Assembly (NCBI GenBank): GCA_030729385.1
Contig: JANQXM010000039.1
Coordinates: 1 to 64,000 of the forward strand
Reading direction: 5' to 3'
Length of the DNA stretch: 64,000 nucleotides
From: Opitutales bacterium
Lineage (GTDB): Bacteria; Verrucomicrobiota; Verrucomicrobiia; Opitutales; Coraliomargaritaceae
Shown here: piece by piece, positions 8,882 through 17,662 of the stretch
How the letters are laid out: each line of letters opens with the position of its first letter
Position numbering within the stretch: the stretch's first letter is position 1
Notes under the pieces: model-generated
What the model was told of the DNA's origin: nothing
The model's database searches: none
What the model saw: only the letters and a program-made list of their open reading frames with translations
Program-made: the position numbers and the translations under genes

Positions 8882-10714
8882 CTAAAGTTGTAACTGTAGC
8901 GGTTTAGCTAATGTTTTGCGGATCTGGCTGACTTCACGCATGAGGCGCAATTGTTCCTCAGATGAAGTGTCAGCATTGGAAATTCTTTGTTCCAGTTCTT
9001 TTTTGCGGGCGTTTAAATAGTTGCGGTAAAGTGTTTGGAGGCAGGCTTCGATGTGTGTCTTTGGATCTTCAACTTCGAGGTCGCGGAGGTTAATCTCAGC
9101 TAATAATTGGCGGTCTTCAATAGTTTCGATTAAGTTTTCTGTCTGCGTGGCATTTTCGATGAGACCTTCTTTGATTTCTGCGAGGATGCGGTCGAGCAGG
9201 CGCCCCGCCGGAGAATTGGTATTAATCCATTCGTAATCAATTATTTCTGAGAGTTTTGTGCCGTATTCCGGATAATGTGAAACGAGCCAAAGTAGTTCCC
9301 AAGTCGCTTGTGTCAATAGCGGGTCTCTAGCGGCGGGCGGGGGAGTAGGAGCCTTTTGTCCCGGGCCTTGATATGTTGTCGGTTTAGGCGCTTTATTAAA
9401 ATCGCGGAGCGCGGCTACCGGATCGACATTAATGATCTTTGAGGCGATTTGAATGTAGTCCTCTCGAGCGACCTCGGATGGCACGTGTTGGAGGAGTTCG
9501 AAAACCGTCCGTAGGGCAGTGGTTTTGTCGTGCGTTGTGGGTGGACGGTCTTCGGGCAGACTATCGGCGATGGCGAGTTCGATGCCACTTTTGGCGACTG
9601 CTCGTATAGGTTCGAGCGCGGCAGCGCCATGTTGGCGTAGCAAGTCGTCGGGGTCGGCTTTTTCGGGGAGCAGGAGGAACTTGAATTCCAATCCTGCCTT
9701 GAAAGCGAGTGGGATGTATTTGATGGCTGCTTTGCGACCTGCGGAATCGCCATCGAGGAGGCATTCGACGTAGGCGGGGTCGTAGCGGCGTAGCAGGTGC
9801 ACTTGGTCTTCGGTCAAGGCAGTGCCTTGCGGGGCGACGGCGGTGTGGAGCCCGACCGACCAGCATCGGATGGCGTCGAGTTGGCCTTCGACCAGGAGGA
9901 AACCTTCCTTATCCTTGATGTGTGTGCGGGCGTGATCCATGCCGAACAGGATACGACCTTTATGGAAGATGGGTGTTTCCGGGGAGTTGACGTATTTGGC
10001 GTCACGCGCGGGGTCGTCTTCTGGGGTTTGCGGGAGTTGACGCGCGGTGAAGGCGACGACACGTCCTTGCACATCGCGAATCGGGATCATGAGGCGACCG
10101 CGGAAGCGAGATTTGAAGTATTCGTGGTTGCGCTCGTTGTCGCGTGCAAAAAACAGACCCGACTGGTGCATGGCGGCAGGCGAAACCTTGCGGTCGCGGC
10201 AGTAGAGTGCAAAGGCATTGCGAGCGGAGGGAGCATAACCGATTTTGACTTCGTCGGCGGTTTCCATCGAGAATCCACGTTGGTTCTGCCAATATTCTCG
10301 GACGGGCGCTGCTTCGTCGCTTTCGAGGAATTGCTGGTGATACCAAGTGGTTGCGATCTCGTGCAGCTCGTAGATTTGTTTACGAAGAGAGACTTCTTCC
10401 TTTGAGGGACCGCCTTCTTCGTATTCGAGTGTGATGTTGAACTTCTTGGCGATGAACTCGACGGCCTCGATAAACTCGAGGTTTTCTTGTTTCATCACGA
10501 AGGTGAAGACATCGCCGCCTTCGCCGGAGCTGAAGCATTTATAGAAACCACGGTCCGGATGGACGTAAAAAGAGGGCGTCTTTTCTTGGGTGAAGGGGCT
10601 TAAGCCCTTCCATGATTTTCCAGCGCGTTTGAGCTGCACGTAGGTCGAAACGACATCAACAAGGTTTACTTGATGTTTGAGCGATTCGATGGATCTTTGT
10701 GCAATTCTGGGCAC
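8882..10714 (-). CDS. dnaG: DNA primase with degenerate zinc-binding motif
   Basis: EKTPSFYVHPDRGFYKCFSSGEGGDVF; TOPRIM LVEGQLDAI...LLDGDSAGRKA; next to rpoD. Confidence 0.95.
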   Translation of the reverse strand: MPRIAQRSIESLKHQVNLVDVVSTYVQLKRAGKSWKGLSPFTQEKTPSFYVHPDRGFYKCFSSGEGGDVFTFVMKQENLEFIEAVEFIAKKFNITLEYEEGGPSKEEVSLRKQIYELHEIATTWYHQQFLESDEAAPVREYWQNQRGFSMETADEVKIGYAPSARNAFALYCRDRKVSPAAMHQSGLFFARDNERNHEYFKSRFRGRLMIPIRDVQGRVVAFTARQLPQTPEDDPARDAKYVNSPETPIFHKGRILFGMDHARTHIKDKEGFLLVEGQLDAIRCWSVGLHTAVAPQGTALTEDQVHLLRRYDPAYVECLLDGDSAGRKAAIKYIPLAFKAGLEFKFLLLPEKADPDDLLRQHGAAALEPIRAVAKSGIELAIADSLPEDRPPTTHDKTTALRTVFELLQHVPSEVAREDYIQIASKIINVDPVAALRDFNKAPKPTTYQGPGQKAPTPPPAARDPLLTQATWELLWLVSHYPEYGTKLSEIIDYEWINTNSPAGRLLDRILAEIKEGLIENATQTENLIETIEDRQLLAEINLRDLEVEDPKTHIEACLQTLYRNYLNARKKELEQRISNADTSSEEQLRLMREVSQIRKTLAKPLQLQL

Positions 10715-10799
10715 TTATATGAAACACGTAATACTTAAATGAGCCAAAAGGAGTGGTGTCAGGAAAGCGATTGAAACGGGCTCCTGACCAGAGAGTCTT

Positions 10800-12476
10800 T
10801 TATTGCAGACGGTCGATTGCAGTTTCCGCTTCTGGGCGGAGAGGATGGCCGGGGGCGAGCTCAATAAATTGGCGGTAAAGTGAAGCGGCTGCAACTGTAT
10901 CCTCGGCGATTCGCTCGTAGCCGCGGGCGAGTGACAGGGTCACTTCGGGACTGCGAGGGAAGCGGTCGTGTGCGGTTTTGAGCTCTGTTAGAAATTCGCT
11001 TGGAGTTTTGGAGCGCTGTGCGACACGTAGATAGGCGAGCGTGTATTTGATTTCTCTAGGTGCGATACGAATGGCTTCGAGCGCGGTGGTTTCGGCATTT
11101 TTGAATTGGCCGTCGATGAGGTATGCGCGTGAAAGCAGGTTCCAAATATCGTCGCGGTCGTTGGCGCTGCCGAGAACTTGCCAGTAGCTGGAAATCGCGA
11201 GTTTGTAATTGCGGTCAGCTGTGGCCTGATCGGCTGCTTGGATGAGCTCATCTATAGAAAGTGGTTTTCCCGCTGGGCGAACAGGGATGGGATCGATCGT
11301 TTCCTCTAAGGTAGTTTCTACGGGTGTCACATTGACTGTGTTGTCGACCATGTAGCTGGTTGGGACGCTGTTGTCCTGTTGATCGTAGGTGACGCCAACT
11401 GTGACATCTGGCTCGGCTGGTTCGATCACGATGGCGGGATTAAAAGTGATGGTCGTTTCTTCTGTGCTTTCTACTGTGGTATCGACCGACACGACTTCGA
11501 CTGCTGGTGTGTTGGCCATTGATTCGGCGGCTTCGAGGTCGGCGATGACTTGGGCTTTACCTTCGGTGTCGGTTTTCTCGCTAGTCGCGTTATCGCTTAT
11601 GGCGACGACGGTGGCTTTTTCTGCCTCAGCAGCAGCTTTGGCGGCAGCAGCTTCGGCGGCCTTTTTTACGGCTTCCGCCTTAGCGAGTTCGGCTTGCATG
11701 GTTTCTTGTGCCTCGCGCCAGCGCTTTAATTCGCTACGAGCAGATGCCCATTCGCTGGCATCGATGGCGCCTGGGAATTGTTTGTCCAAACGAGTGATGA
11801 CGCCTTCGGCACCTTTCCAATCTTTTTGGCTGAGTTTGATTTCTAAGAGTCCGAACAGAGCAGTGAGCGCGTCGGGGCTGTCATTGTCGACGGCCAGCTC
11901 AAACCAGCGTTCGGCTTGTGCGCCGTTATTAAGTTGCATGAATAGGCGACCAATCGAGGCCGCAATATCAGCGGGTGGGGTGCTTTTCTCGGGGTTGACT
12001 CCTTTCAGGTAGGCGTCGAGTGCGAGTTGTGTTTTGTTATCCTTTGCACGGGCTTTGCCTAGCTTGACCCAGAGCTCGTCGCTCATGGAGTCCGGCGCTT
12101 TAGTCGCCATCCGTTCCAGCAATTCAATGGTGGGTTGGTTGGCTGCCTCGAGGGCTTTGTATGTTTGAAAAAGGAGTTCGATGTCGTCCGGATTTTGCTC
12201 GTGCGCTTGCTCAATGAAGAAGGCCGCCATGGTGGTGTCATTCTCTTCACTAAAAATAGTGCCGATCTGTCTTAATATTGCAGGGTCGTTCGGGTGGTCG
12301 GCAGCCAGTCCTTCAAGAACGCTTAGGGCTTCTTCATTCTGCCCGTCAGCGCGCAGGTCGGCCACTTTTTCGAGGCTGGAAGCTTTCTTTTCTTCAGGTC
12401 CACTGCAACCGATGAGCCCGAAGAGGGTCAACGATAAGGAAATGAAGAATAGACGATTGAAGTTTGCTTTTGGCAT
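10800..12476 (-). CDS. Tetratricopeptide-repeat lipoprotein
   Basis: MPKANFNRLFFISLSLTLFGLIGCSGPEE lipobox; TPR-like repeats; Ala/Glu-rich central linker. Confidence 0.75.
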   Translation of the reverse strand: MPKANFNRLFFISLSLTLFGLIGCSGPEEKKASSLEKVADLRADGQNEEALSVLEGLAADHPNDPAILRQIGTIFSEENDTTMAAFFIEQAHEQNPDDIELLFQTYKALEAANQPTIELLERMATKAPDSMSDELWVKLGKARAKDNKTQLALDAYLKGVNPEKSTPPADIAASIGRLFMQLNNGAQAERWFELAVDNDSPDALTALFGLLEIKLSQKDWKGAEGVITRLDKQFPGAIDASEWASARSELKRWREAQETMQAELAKAEAVKKAAEAAAAKAAAEAEKATVVAISDNATSEKTDTEGKAQVIADLEAAESMANTPAVEVVSVDTTVESTEETTITFNPAIVIEPAEPDVTVGVTYDQQDNSVPTSYMVDNTVNVTPVETTLEETIDPIPVRPAGKPLSIDELIQAADQATADRNYKLAISSYWQVLGSANDRDDIWNLLSRAYLIDGQFKNAETTALEAIRIAPREIKYTLAYLRVAQRSKTPSEFLTELKTAHDRFPRSPEVTLSLARGYERIAEDTVAAASLYRQFIELAPGHPLRPEAETAIDRLQ

Positions 12477-12504
12477 ATGCCGGATTTGTGTTCGGAGTGT
12501 GTAT

Positions 12505-13674
12505 ATGTTACGAATAACGAAGACTATGTGTGATTTACTTTCGTTTCCCCGCTATATCTGTCAAGTGGATAGGTGCTGGCGCGGATTAAAGGGGCGTGTC
12601 AGCTTTCTACTGCTGTGCTTCTTTGGGTTAGTCGGGTCGCTTGTGGCGATACCGCAGAAGGCACCAGCTGGTTTGGTTTGGGAGGCTGAAATCGCGCCTG
12701 GTGCATTGTATTATGCTGAAGTGGAAGCTCTGCTATCCTATTACGAGCAAGTTGTCGGTGCCGAACTGAAACCTGCCGACCGCGGAAAGGTCGGATTAAA
12801 AGTGAACACTCGGGGCGGAAAGGGCTTGAGCACTTCGCTGCAATTACTGCGGGCGGTGATCGAGGCGCTGGAGTTGCGAGGTTACGCTCGTGAGAACATC
12901 ATGATTACCGATTATGCCGCCTATAATTTACGTCAGGCGGGTATTATGCCACCACTGAGTGACATGGGTGCTCAGTTCGAGGGTTGTCCTGTGGTTGCTC
13001 TGGATAGCGGGCAGTATTATGATGCGGACTGGTTTTATGATAGTCCGTTACCACCTGCGCTGCAGCAAGAACCACAATTGTTTGGTGCCTTCAGCCGTTC
13101 GCAGACGCTGGAGGAAGGGGTCGAGGAGCGAAAAAGTTTTCTCTCAAAACCGTTGTTATTAGAGGTGGATTTTTGGATCAACCTAGCAGTTGGGGTGGAC
13201 GGTCCAGCATTGGGTGTGGATGGCGTATTGGCCAATGCGACGCTTTGGAATGTGAGCAATAGTCAGCGTTTTTTAGTGAACCAAGCGACGGCCTCCGCAG
13301 CAGTGGCGGAAATTGCGGCGATTCCCGAGCTATCCGAACGAATGGTTCTGAATATGGTATCTTTGGAGTGCTATCAATTCATAGCGGGACCATTCTTTAA
13401 TTCTCTCTACTGTCGATCAGAGCCGAGATTATGGATGAGTAGTGACCCGGTTGCCATGGATCGGTTGCTGTTTGATCGGTTTAATTCACATCGCTTATTA
13501 GAAGGGTTTCCGGAGATTGATCCGATGCCGAGTCAGTTACTTTTCGCGTCAAGTTTGGGCTTGGGTGTGTTTGAGCGATCTAAGATTCGGATTGAACCAG
13601 TGGCGACGGTGGTCGGTCCAAAGTTGGAGCAGACCGAAATAATTGAGTCTTCTGATAAAAACACCTTGAACTAG
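12505..13674 (+). CDS. Secreted DUF362-like protein
   Basis: N-terminal hydrophobic segment; VGLKVNTRGGKGLSTSLQLLRAVIEALELRGYARENIMITDYAAYNLRQAGI resembles DUF362; in-frame ATG at 12505. Confidence 0.6.
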   Translation: MLRITKTMCDLLSFPRYICQVDRCWRGLKGRVSFLLLCFFGLVGSLVAIPQKAPAGLVWEAEIAPGALYYAEVEALLSYYEQVVGAELKPADRGKVGLKVNTRGGKGLSTSLQLLRAVIEALELRGYARENIMITDYAAYNLRQAGIMPPLSDMGAQFEGCPVVALDSGQYYDADWFYDSPLPPALQQEPQLFGAFSRSQTLEEGVEERKSFLSKPLLLEVDFWINLAVGVDGPALGVDGVLANATLWNVSNSQRFLVNQATASAAVAEIAAIPELSERMVLNMVSLECYQFIAGPFFNSLYCRSEPRLWMSSDPVAMDRLLFDRFNSHRLLEGFPEIDPMPSQLLFASSLGLGVFERSKIRIEPVATVVGPKLEQTEIIESSDKNTLN

Positions 13675-13701
13675 CCGAGAAAGCCGCCTTCTTTCTTTTG
13701 T

Positions 13702-14076
13702 ATGCAGATCGCGGACTATTATCCGATACTTGTTCAGTTTTCTATCGCAGCCGGAATTGGTGCGGTCGTTCTTGTCGCGTCTCATATTTTCGGCCAGCGC
13801 GGTTCGCGCGGCGCAATTAAAGATTCCCCTTACGAGTGCGGTATGTTGGCGCAAGGTTCGGGGCATGCGCGCTTCGCAGTGAAGTTCTATGTGACCGCGA
13901 TGTTGTTTATTCTTTTTGATATCGAAGTGGTTTTCTTGATCCCTTGGGTCTTGATATTTCGTGAATTTCTTGCCGCGCAGTTGCCCATCTTGCTCCCCGT
14001 TTTCTTCTTCCTCTTTGTTCTGGTTTTAGGACTGGTCTATGAGTTGAAGAAAGGCGCGATTGAGTGGGAGAAGTAG
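13702..14076 (+). CDS. nuoA: NADH-quinone oxidoreductase subunit A
   Basis: DSPYECGMLAQGSGHARFAVKFYVTAMLFILFDIEVVFLIPW. Confidence 0.95.
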   Translation: MQIADYYPILVQFSIAAGIGAVVLVASHIFGQRGSRGAIKDSPYECGMLAQGSGHARFAVKFYVTAMLFILFDIEVVFLIPWVLIFREFLAAQLPILLPVFFFLFVLVLGLVYELKKGAIEWEK

Positions 14077-14188
14077 TGCGCCGCTAAGTTGTTAATTGTT
14101 AGTTGCTTGTTGATCTTTCAGGATCGATGGCTATCAGTTGAGCAACACCTTTACAAATTAGCACCTTTCCCGACTTTATTCATCTTAT

Positions 14189-15547
14189 ATGCGCATAGAC
14201 CGTTACATTGCCCAACCACGTGTGGTCGATCTCGAAAGCACGGATTTCACGTCGGCATTGAGCGAGTTATTAAAGGTTTGTGACATTTCTAAAGAGCGAG
14301 GGCTGACGAAGAAAGGTCTACTCGCAGATCTGTTGGCGCGTGAGAAACAGATGACGACCTATCTGGGTAATGGCGTCTGCTTACCGCATGCGCGGGTGTC
14401 AATGAAACGACCTTATATGATTGCGATTGGTCGTTGCCCGCAGGGTCTTGTATATGATGGGCAGAAGGAGTATCGGGAGATCCGATACGTATTTCTTCTC
14501 TTGGCGTCCGAAAATGCGCGCAGCTATTTGTATGGATTGGCTTCCTTAGCGCGGGTCTTTCAAGACCAGGCGCAAATGGCGAAGTTGGACGCGGCGAAAT
14601 CATTGCCTGCATTTCGGCAAGAGCTGAAATCTGTTTTTGGCGGTGATGGCAACAAGCCCCGCAGGAAGCACAATCGTTTTAACAACTTGATCCTCAAGGA
14701 GGCGGCTAAGATCGCAAAAGGCGCAAACTGCACCTCGGTGCTGGTCTTTGGCGATACTTTTGGCGGTGGCGTAGAAATCGGCAAAGTTTTTAAAGGTTTT
14801 AAAACAGTCTTAATTGCCCACACGACATCTGATAGCATCACCGAACACTCCGATATCGATGCGGTGTTGCCGATTCGTTCTTACAGTAATCATCGTTTCT
14901 CTCAATTGCGCAGTGCGGTGTTGATTGGTCTGACTCGTGGCACATTTGGTAGCCATGATCGGCTTTGCTGTGTGGGTGGATTGCCGCAAAGCAATCAGTT
15001 CGACAGTATCACAGTGGTGGATGTGGAACGCGAATTCCGAACCATGCTCATGCAGAAGACAGATATGTTGCCTGCTAGCGTGAAGCCTGAGGTGATTGAG
15101 CGTGTTCTGGCCATTGCCACAGAGCTCGCGGTCGAAGGCCGTGAAGGGCATCCCGTTGGTTGCCTCTTTGCATTAGGTGATTCAGATAAAATTTCGGAAT
15201 ATACAAAACCGCTCATCTTGAATCCATTTTATGGATACAAAGACGAGGATCGCAACATTCTGAATCCATTCATGGATGAAACAGTGAAGGAGCTTTCGTC
15301 TATCGACGGAGCATTCATTATTCGAGGTGATGGTGTGCTGGTTTCCGCTGGTTCGTTGATTCATGCACCCGATTATACGCATAACCTGCCAAGCGGGTTG
15401 GGTAGTCGCCACGCGGCTGCGGCATCGATTTCTCAGGCGGTAGATTGCCTGTGTATCGTGGTTTCCGGTAGCACCGGGCAGGTCACGCTCTTCCGCCGTG
15501 GTGAAATGTTGCCACTCATTGAGAAGGCTTTAGTCCGAAATAGCTGA
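14189..15547 (+). CDS. Multidomain protein: PTS EIIA(type 2)-like domain, PK_C-like middle region, C-terminal DacZ-like diadenylate cyclase domain
   Basis: N-term LLAREKQMTTYLGNGVCLPHARV (EIIA active His); C-term LSSIDGAFIIRGDGVLVSAGSLIHAP...LPSGLGSRHAAAASISQAVDCLCIVVSGSTGQVTLFRRGEM (DAC DGA and RH motifs). Confidence 0.85.
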   Translation: MRIDRYIAQPRVVDLESTDFTSALSELLKVCDISKERGLTKKGLLADLLAREKQMTTYLGNGVCLPHARVSMKRPYMIAIGRCPQGLVYDGQKEYREIRYVFLLLASENARSYLYGLASLARVFQDQAQMAKLDAAKSLPAFRQELKSVFGGDGNKPRRKHNRFNNLILKEAAKIAKGANCTSVLVFGDTFGGGVEIGKVFKGFKTVLIAHTTSDSITEHSDIDAVLPIRSYSNHRFSQLRSAVLIGLTRGTFGSHDRLCCVGGLPQSNQFDSITVVDVEREFRTMLMQKTDMLPASVKPEVIERVLAIATELAVEGREGHPVGCLFALGDSDKISEYTKPLILNPFYGYKDEDRNILNPFMDETVKELSSIDGAFIIRGDGVLVSAGSLIHAPDYTHNLPSGLGSRHAAAASISQAVDCLCIVVSGSTGQVTLFRRGEMLPLIEKALVRNS

Positions 15548-15643
15548 TCACTTCGCGGTAAAAAGGTTTGAAGGTATTGAGGTCTTACTGCTGAGCCTAA
15601 TTTTAACCTTCCCACTTTTACACTTTCTGACCTTCATACATCT

Positions 15644-16453
15644 ATGAACCGTATCGAACAAGCCTTTGCTAAAGCCCGCTCAGAAAACCGCGCGGCCTTC
15701 GTCGCCTACCTCTGTGCCGGTGATCCAGACTTTGACACCTCTGTGGCGGCTTGCCGAGCGATCTTAGATGCCGGAGTGGACGTGTTGGAGCTTGGCGTGC
15801 CGTTTTCGGATCCATTAGCAGATGGTTTGACCAATCAACTCGCGGCCCAGCGTGCGCTTGAAAGCGGCATGACCAGCGAGCGTGTGCTCGAGCTCGTGCG
15901 TGCGGTGCGCAGTTTTAGTGATGTGCCGATTGTCTTTTACACTTACTATAATTTGGTCTTCGCGCAGGGGAGTGAGGCCTATGCCGAGAGAGCGAAAGCA
16001 GCCGGTGTGGACGGCATACTGACCCTCGACTTGCCACCCGAAGAAGCGGGCGAGCATTTGGCCGCCTGCGAAAAGCATGGCCTCGGCACGGTGTTCATCG
16101 TTGCGCCGACCACGCCGGATGAGCGCTTAGGGATTATCTGCGGTGCGACGAGTGGATTTGTTTACTATGTTTCCCGCGAAGGTGTGACTGGCGAGCAAGC
16201 TGCAATGTCAGACGGCATTCGTGCCAGTGTAGAAACCATTAAGAAGCACACCGATCTACCGGTCGTCGTCGGATTTGGGATTTCAAATGCCGATCATGTG
16301 CAGACCGTCGCGCAAGCAGCCGATGGTGTGGTGGTCGGCAGTGCGATTGTAAACTGTATCGCTGAGAATCTCGGCGATCCTGCTGCGATCACTGCTGCTT
16401 TGTCTGCGAAGATGGCCGCCTTGACCGCTGGTGGCGCTTTGCAAAAGCAGTAG
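15644..16453 (+). CDS. trpA: Tryptophan synthase alpha subunit
   Basis: AYLCAGDPDFDTS; DVLELGVPFSDPLADG; GFVYYVSREGVTG; VVVGFGIS. Confidence 0.97.
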   Translation: MNRIEQAFAKARSENRAAFVAYLCAGDPDFDTSVAACRAILDAGVDVLELGVPFSDPLADGLTNQLAAQRALESGMTSERVLELVRAVRSFSDVPIVFYTYYNLVFAQGSEAYAERAKAAGVDGILTLDLPPEEAGEHLAACEKHGLGTVFIVAPTTPDERLGIICGATSGFVYYVSREGVTGEQAAMSDGIRASVETIKKHTDLPVVVGFGISNADHVQTVAQAADGVVVGSAIVNCIAENLGDPAAITAALSAKMAALTAGGALQKQ

Positions 16454-16499
16454 CGTAGTTGGGGCCGTCCTCGGGGGTTCGGTGTTCCGTCTTATTCGC

Positions 16500-16910
16500 T
16501 TATTTGGTGTAGGTGTTCACTGACACAGTTGCAGTGAGTCCATTCTTAAACTTTGCGGCTGGCGGATGTGGTGCGCTGGAGTCGAATTTGAGCACTTGCG
16601 TCTCAAGTGGAAAGCCGTCCATCTCGGATTCCAGCGTCACTAGAATCATGCTTGGATCAGAGGCGTCGGTGCTCTGGCTAATCGTAACTTCTCTCTTGTC
16701 CGTCAGGGATATAATCTGCCCTGTGGACGGCGTCTTATTACTGATCGTGCCAAGTTCTTGGCGACGGGTCATCTCACCCCCTCCAGAAAACTGATTGGGA
16801 TGGGAGAATACAACTTTCGTCTCCACTATTGTAGCTTCCGTAGAGTTCTTATTACAGCCGGCAAAAATGAAGCAAAGCGCGGAAAGGATTGTGAGAAGTA
16901 TGGTTTTCAT
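16500..16910 (-). CDS. Putative lipoprotein, unknown function
   Basis: MKTILLTILSALCFIFAGCNKNS lipobox. Confidence 0.6.
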   Translation of the reverse strand: MKTILLTILSALCFIFAGCNKNSTEATIVETKVVFSHPNQFSGGGEMTRRQELGTISNKTPSTGQIISLTDKREVTISQSTDASDPSMILVTLESEMDGFPLETQVLKFDSSAPHPPAAKFKNGLTATVSVNTYTK

Positions 16911-16930
16911 TTTGATTCTTTTGCCGAACG

Positions 16931-17392
16931 TCAAGAGTGCGCACGGTCTTGCCGTTGCTCATCTCGTCCGATTGGATCTGGTTCGTGTGTGAGTGACGCT
17001 GTGACTAAGCCAACTGTAATTAGGGCGATCAACGGCCATACGGAATTCATAGAGCCACTGATCATGACTGCCATTGCAATGGCGAAAACGACTACAGTGA
17101 ATAGGACTGAAGCTTTAAAGACTAACTTTATTCGACTAGGTCCGATCCTTTCAGCCATTCGAGCATACCTATCGCTCTTTTTCTGAAGTTCATTCTCCTT
17201 TTCTTCTTTTGTTTTTGCTGACCGTAAGAAGTTACCTCCGACTATTATCAAAAGCCCTATCATAAAGAGCTCATGATGGTTCGAATTTTGAAGCCATGCG
17301 CTACCAGAGAAAACGATACCAATGCCAATTCCATTGAGAAGGAAACCAGCATTTCTGATCAGCTCCGTCTTTTTCTGTGACAATTGATTCAT
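16931..17392 (-). CDS. Small membrane protein, unknown function
   Basis: Several hydrophobic segments; no recognised family. Confidence 0.5.
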   Translation of the reverse strand: MNQLSQKKTELIRNAGFLLNGIGIGIVFSGSAWLQNSNHHELFMIGLLIIVGGNFLRSAKTKEEKENELQKKSDRYARMAERIGPSRIKLVFKASVLFTVVVFAIAMAVMISGSMNSVWPLIALITVGLVTASLTHEPDPIGRDEQRQDRAHS

Positions 17393-17465
17393 TTTTTCTT
17401 ATCGAACAGTGTTATCTGTATCGTTAAACGATGTATAACTCGGGTTTTGTTTTAAAGGACAAAGT

Positions 17466-17513
17466 CTATGCTGACGATCACGTCACAGAGTGAAGTGGCT
17501 ACACTTTACTAAA
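17466..17513 (-). repeat. 48-bp repeat copy without the 23-bp insertion, inverse orientation
   Basis: Reverse complement tttagtaaagtgtagccacttcactctgtgacgtgatcgtcagcatag matches 30121..30191 at 46 of 48 positions once 23 bp is removed from that copy. Confidence 0.75.
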
Positions 17514-17544
17514 CGTCATGAAACCATGATCGTGGACGAATCAG

Positions 17545-17610
17545 TTTTTTGCGCTTTTTGTGCCTTTTTGTGGCTATAAAAATCCGTGATTATCCGCGTC
17601 CATCCGTGGC
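17545..17610. repeat. Composite 10-bp-period repeat
   Basis: ttttttgcgc/tttttgtgcc/tttttgtggc then, after tataaa, aatccgtgat/tatccgcgtc/catccgtggc. Confidence 0.65.
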
Positions 17611-17662
17611 TAACCATACGTATGAATGGCTCGCACTTAGGCTGAGGAGTGGCTCCTTTGAC

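Noticed and set aside
8445-8885. 146-aa plus-strand ORF, Ala/Phe/Leu-rich
   Set aside because: Antisense to the K/A-rich tail of rpoD; its repetitive AGAFL composition is just the complement of AAK/APAKK codons
9797-10405. 202-aa plus-strand ORF
   Set aside because: Antisense to dnaG; no independent evidence
11389-12012. 207-aa plus-strand Ser/Ala-rich ORF
   Set aside because: Antisense to the low-complexity linker of the TPR lipoprotein
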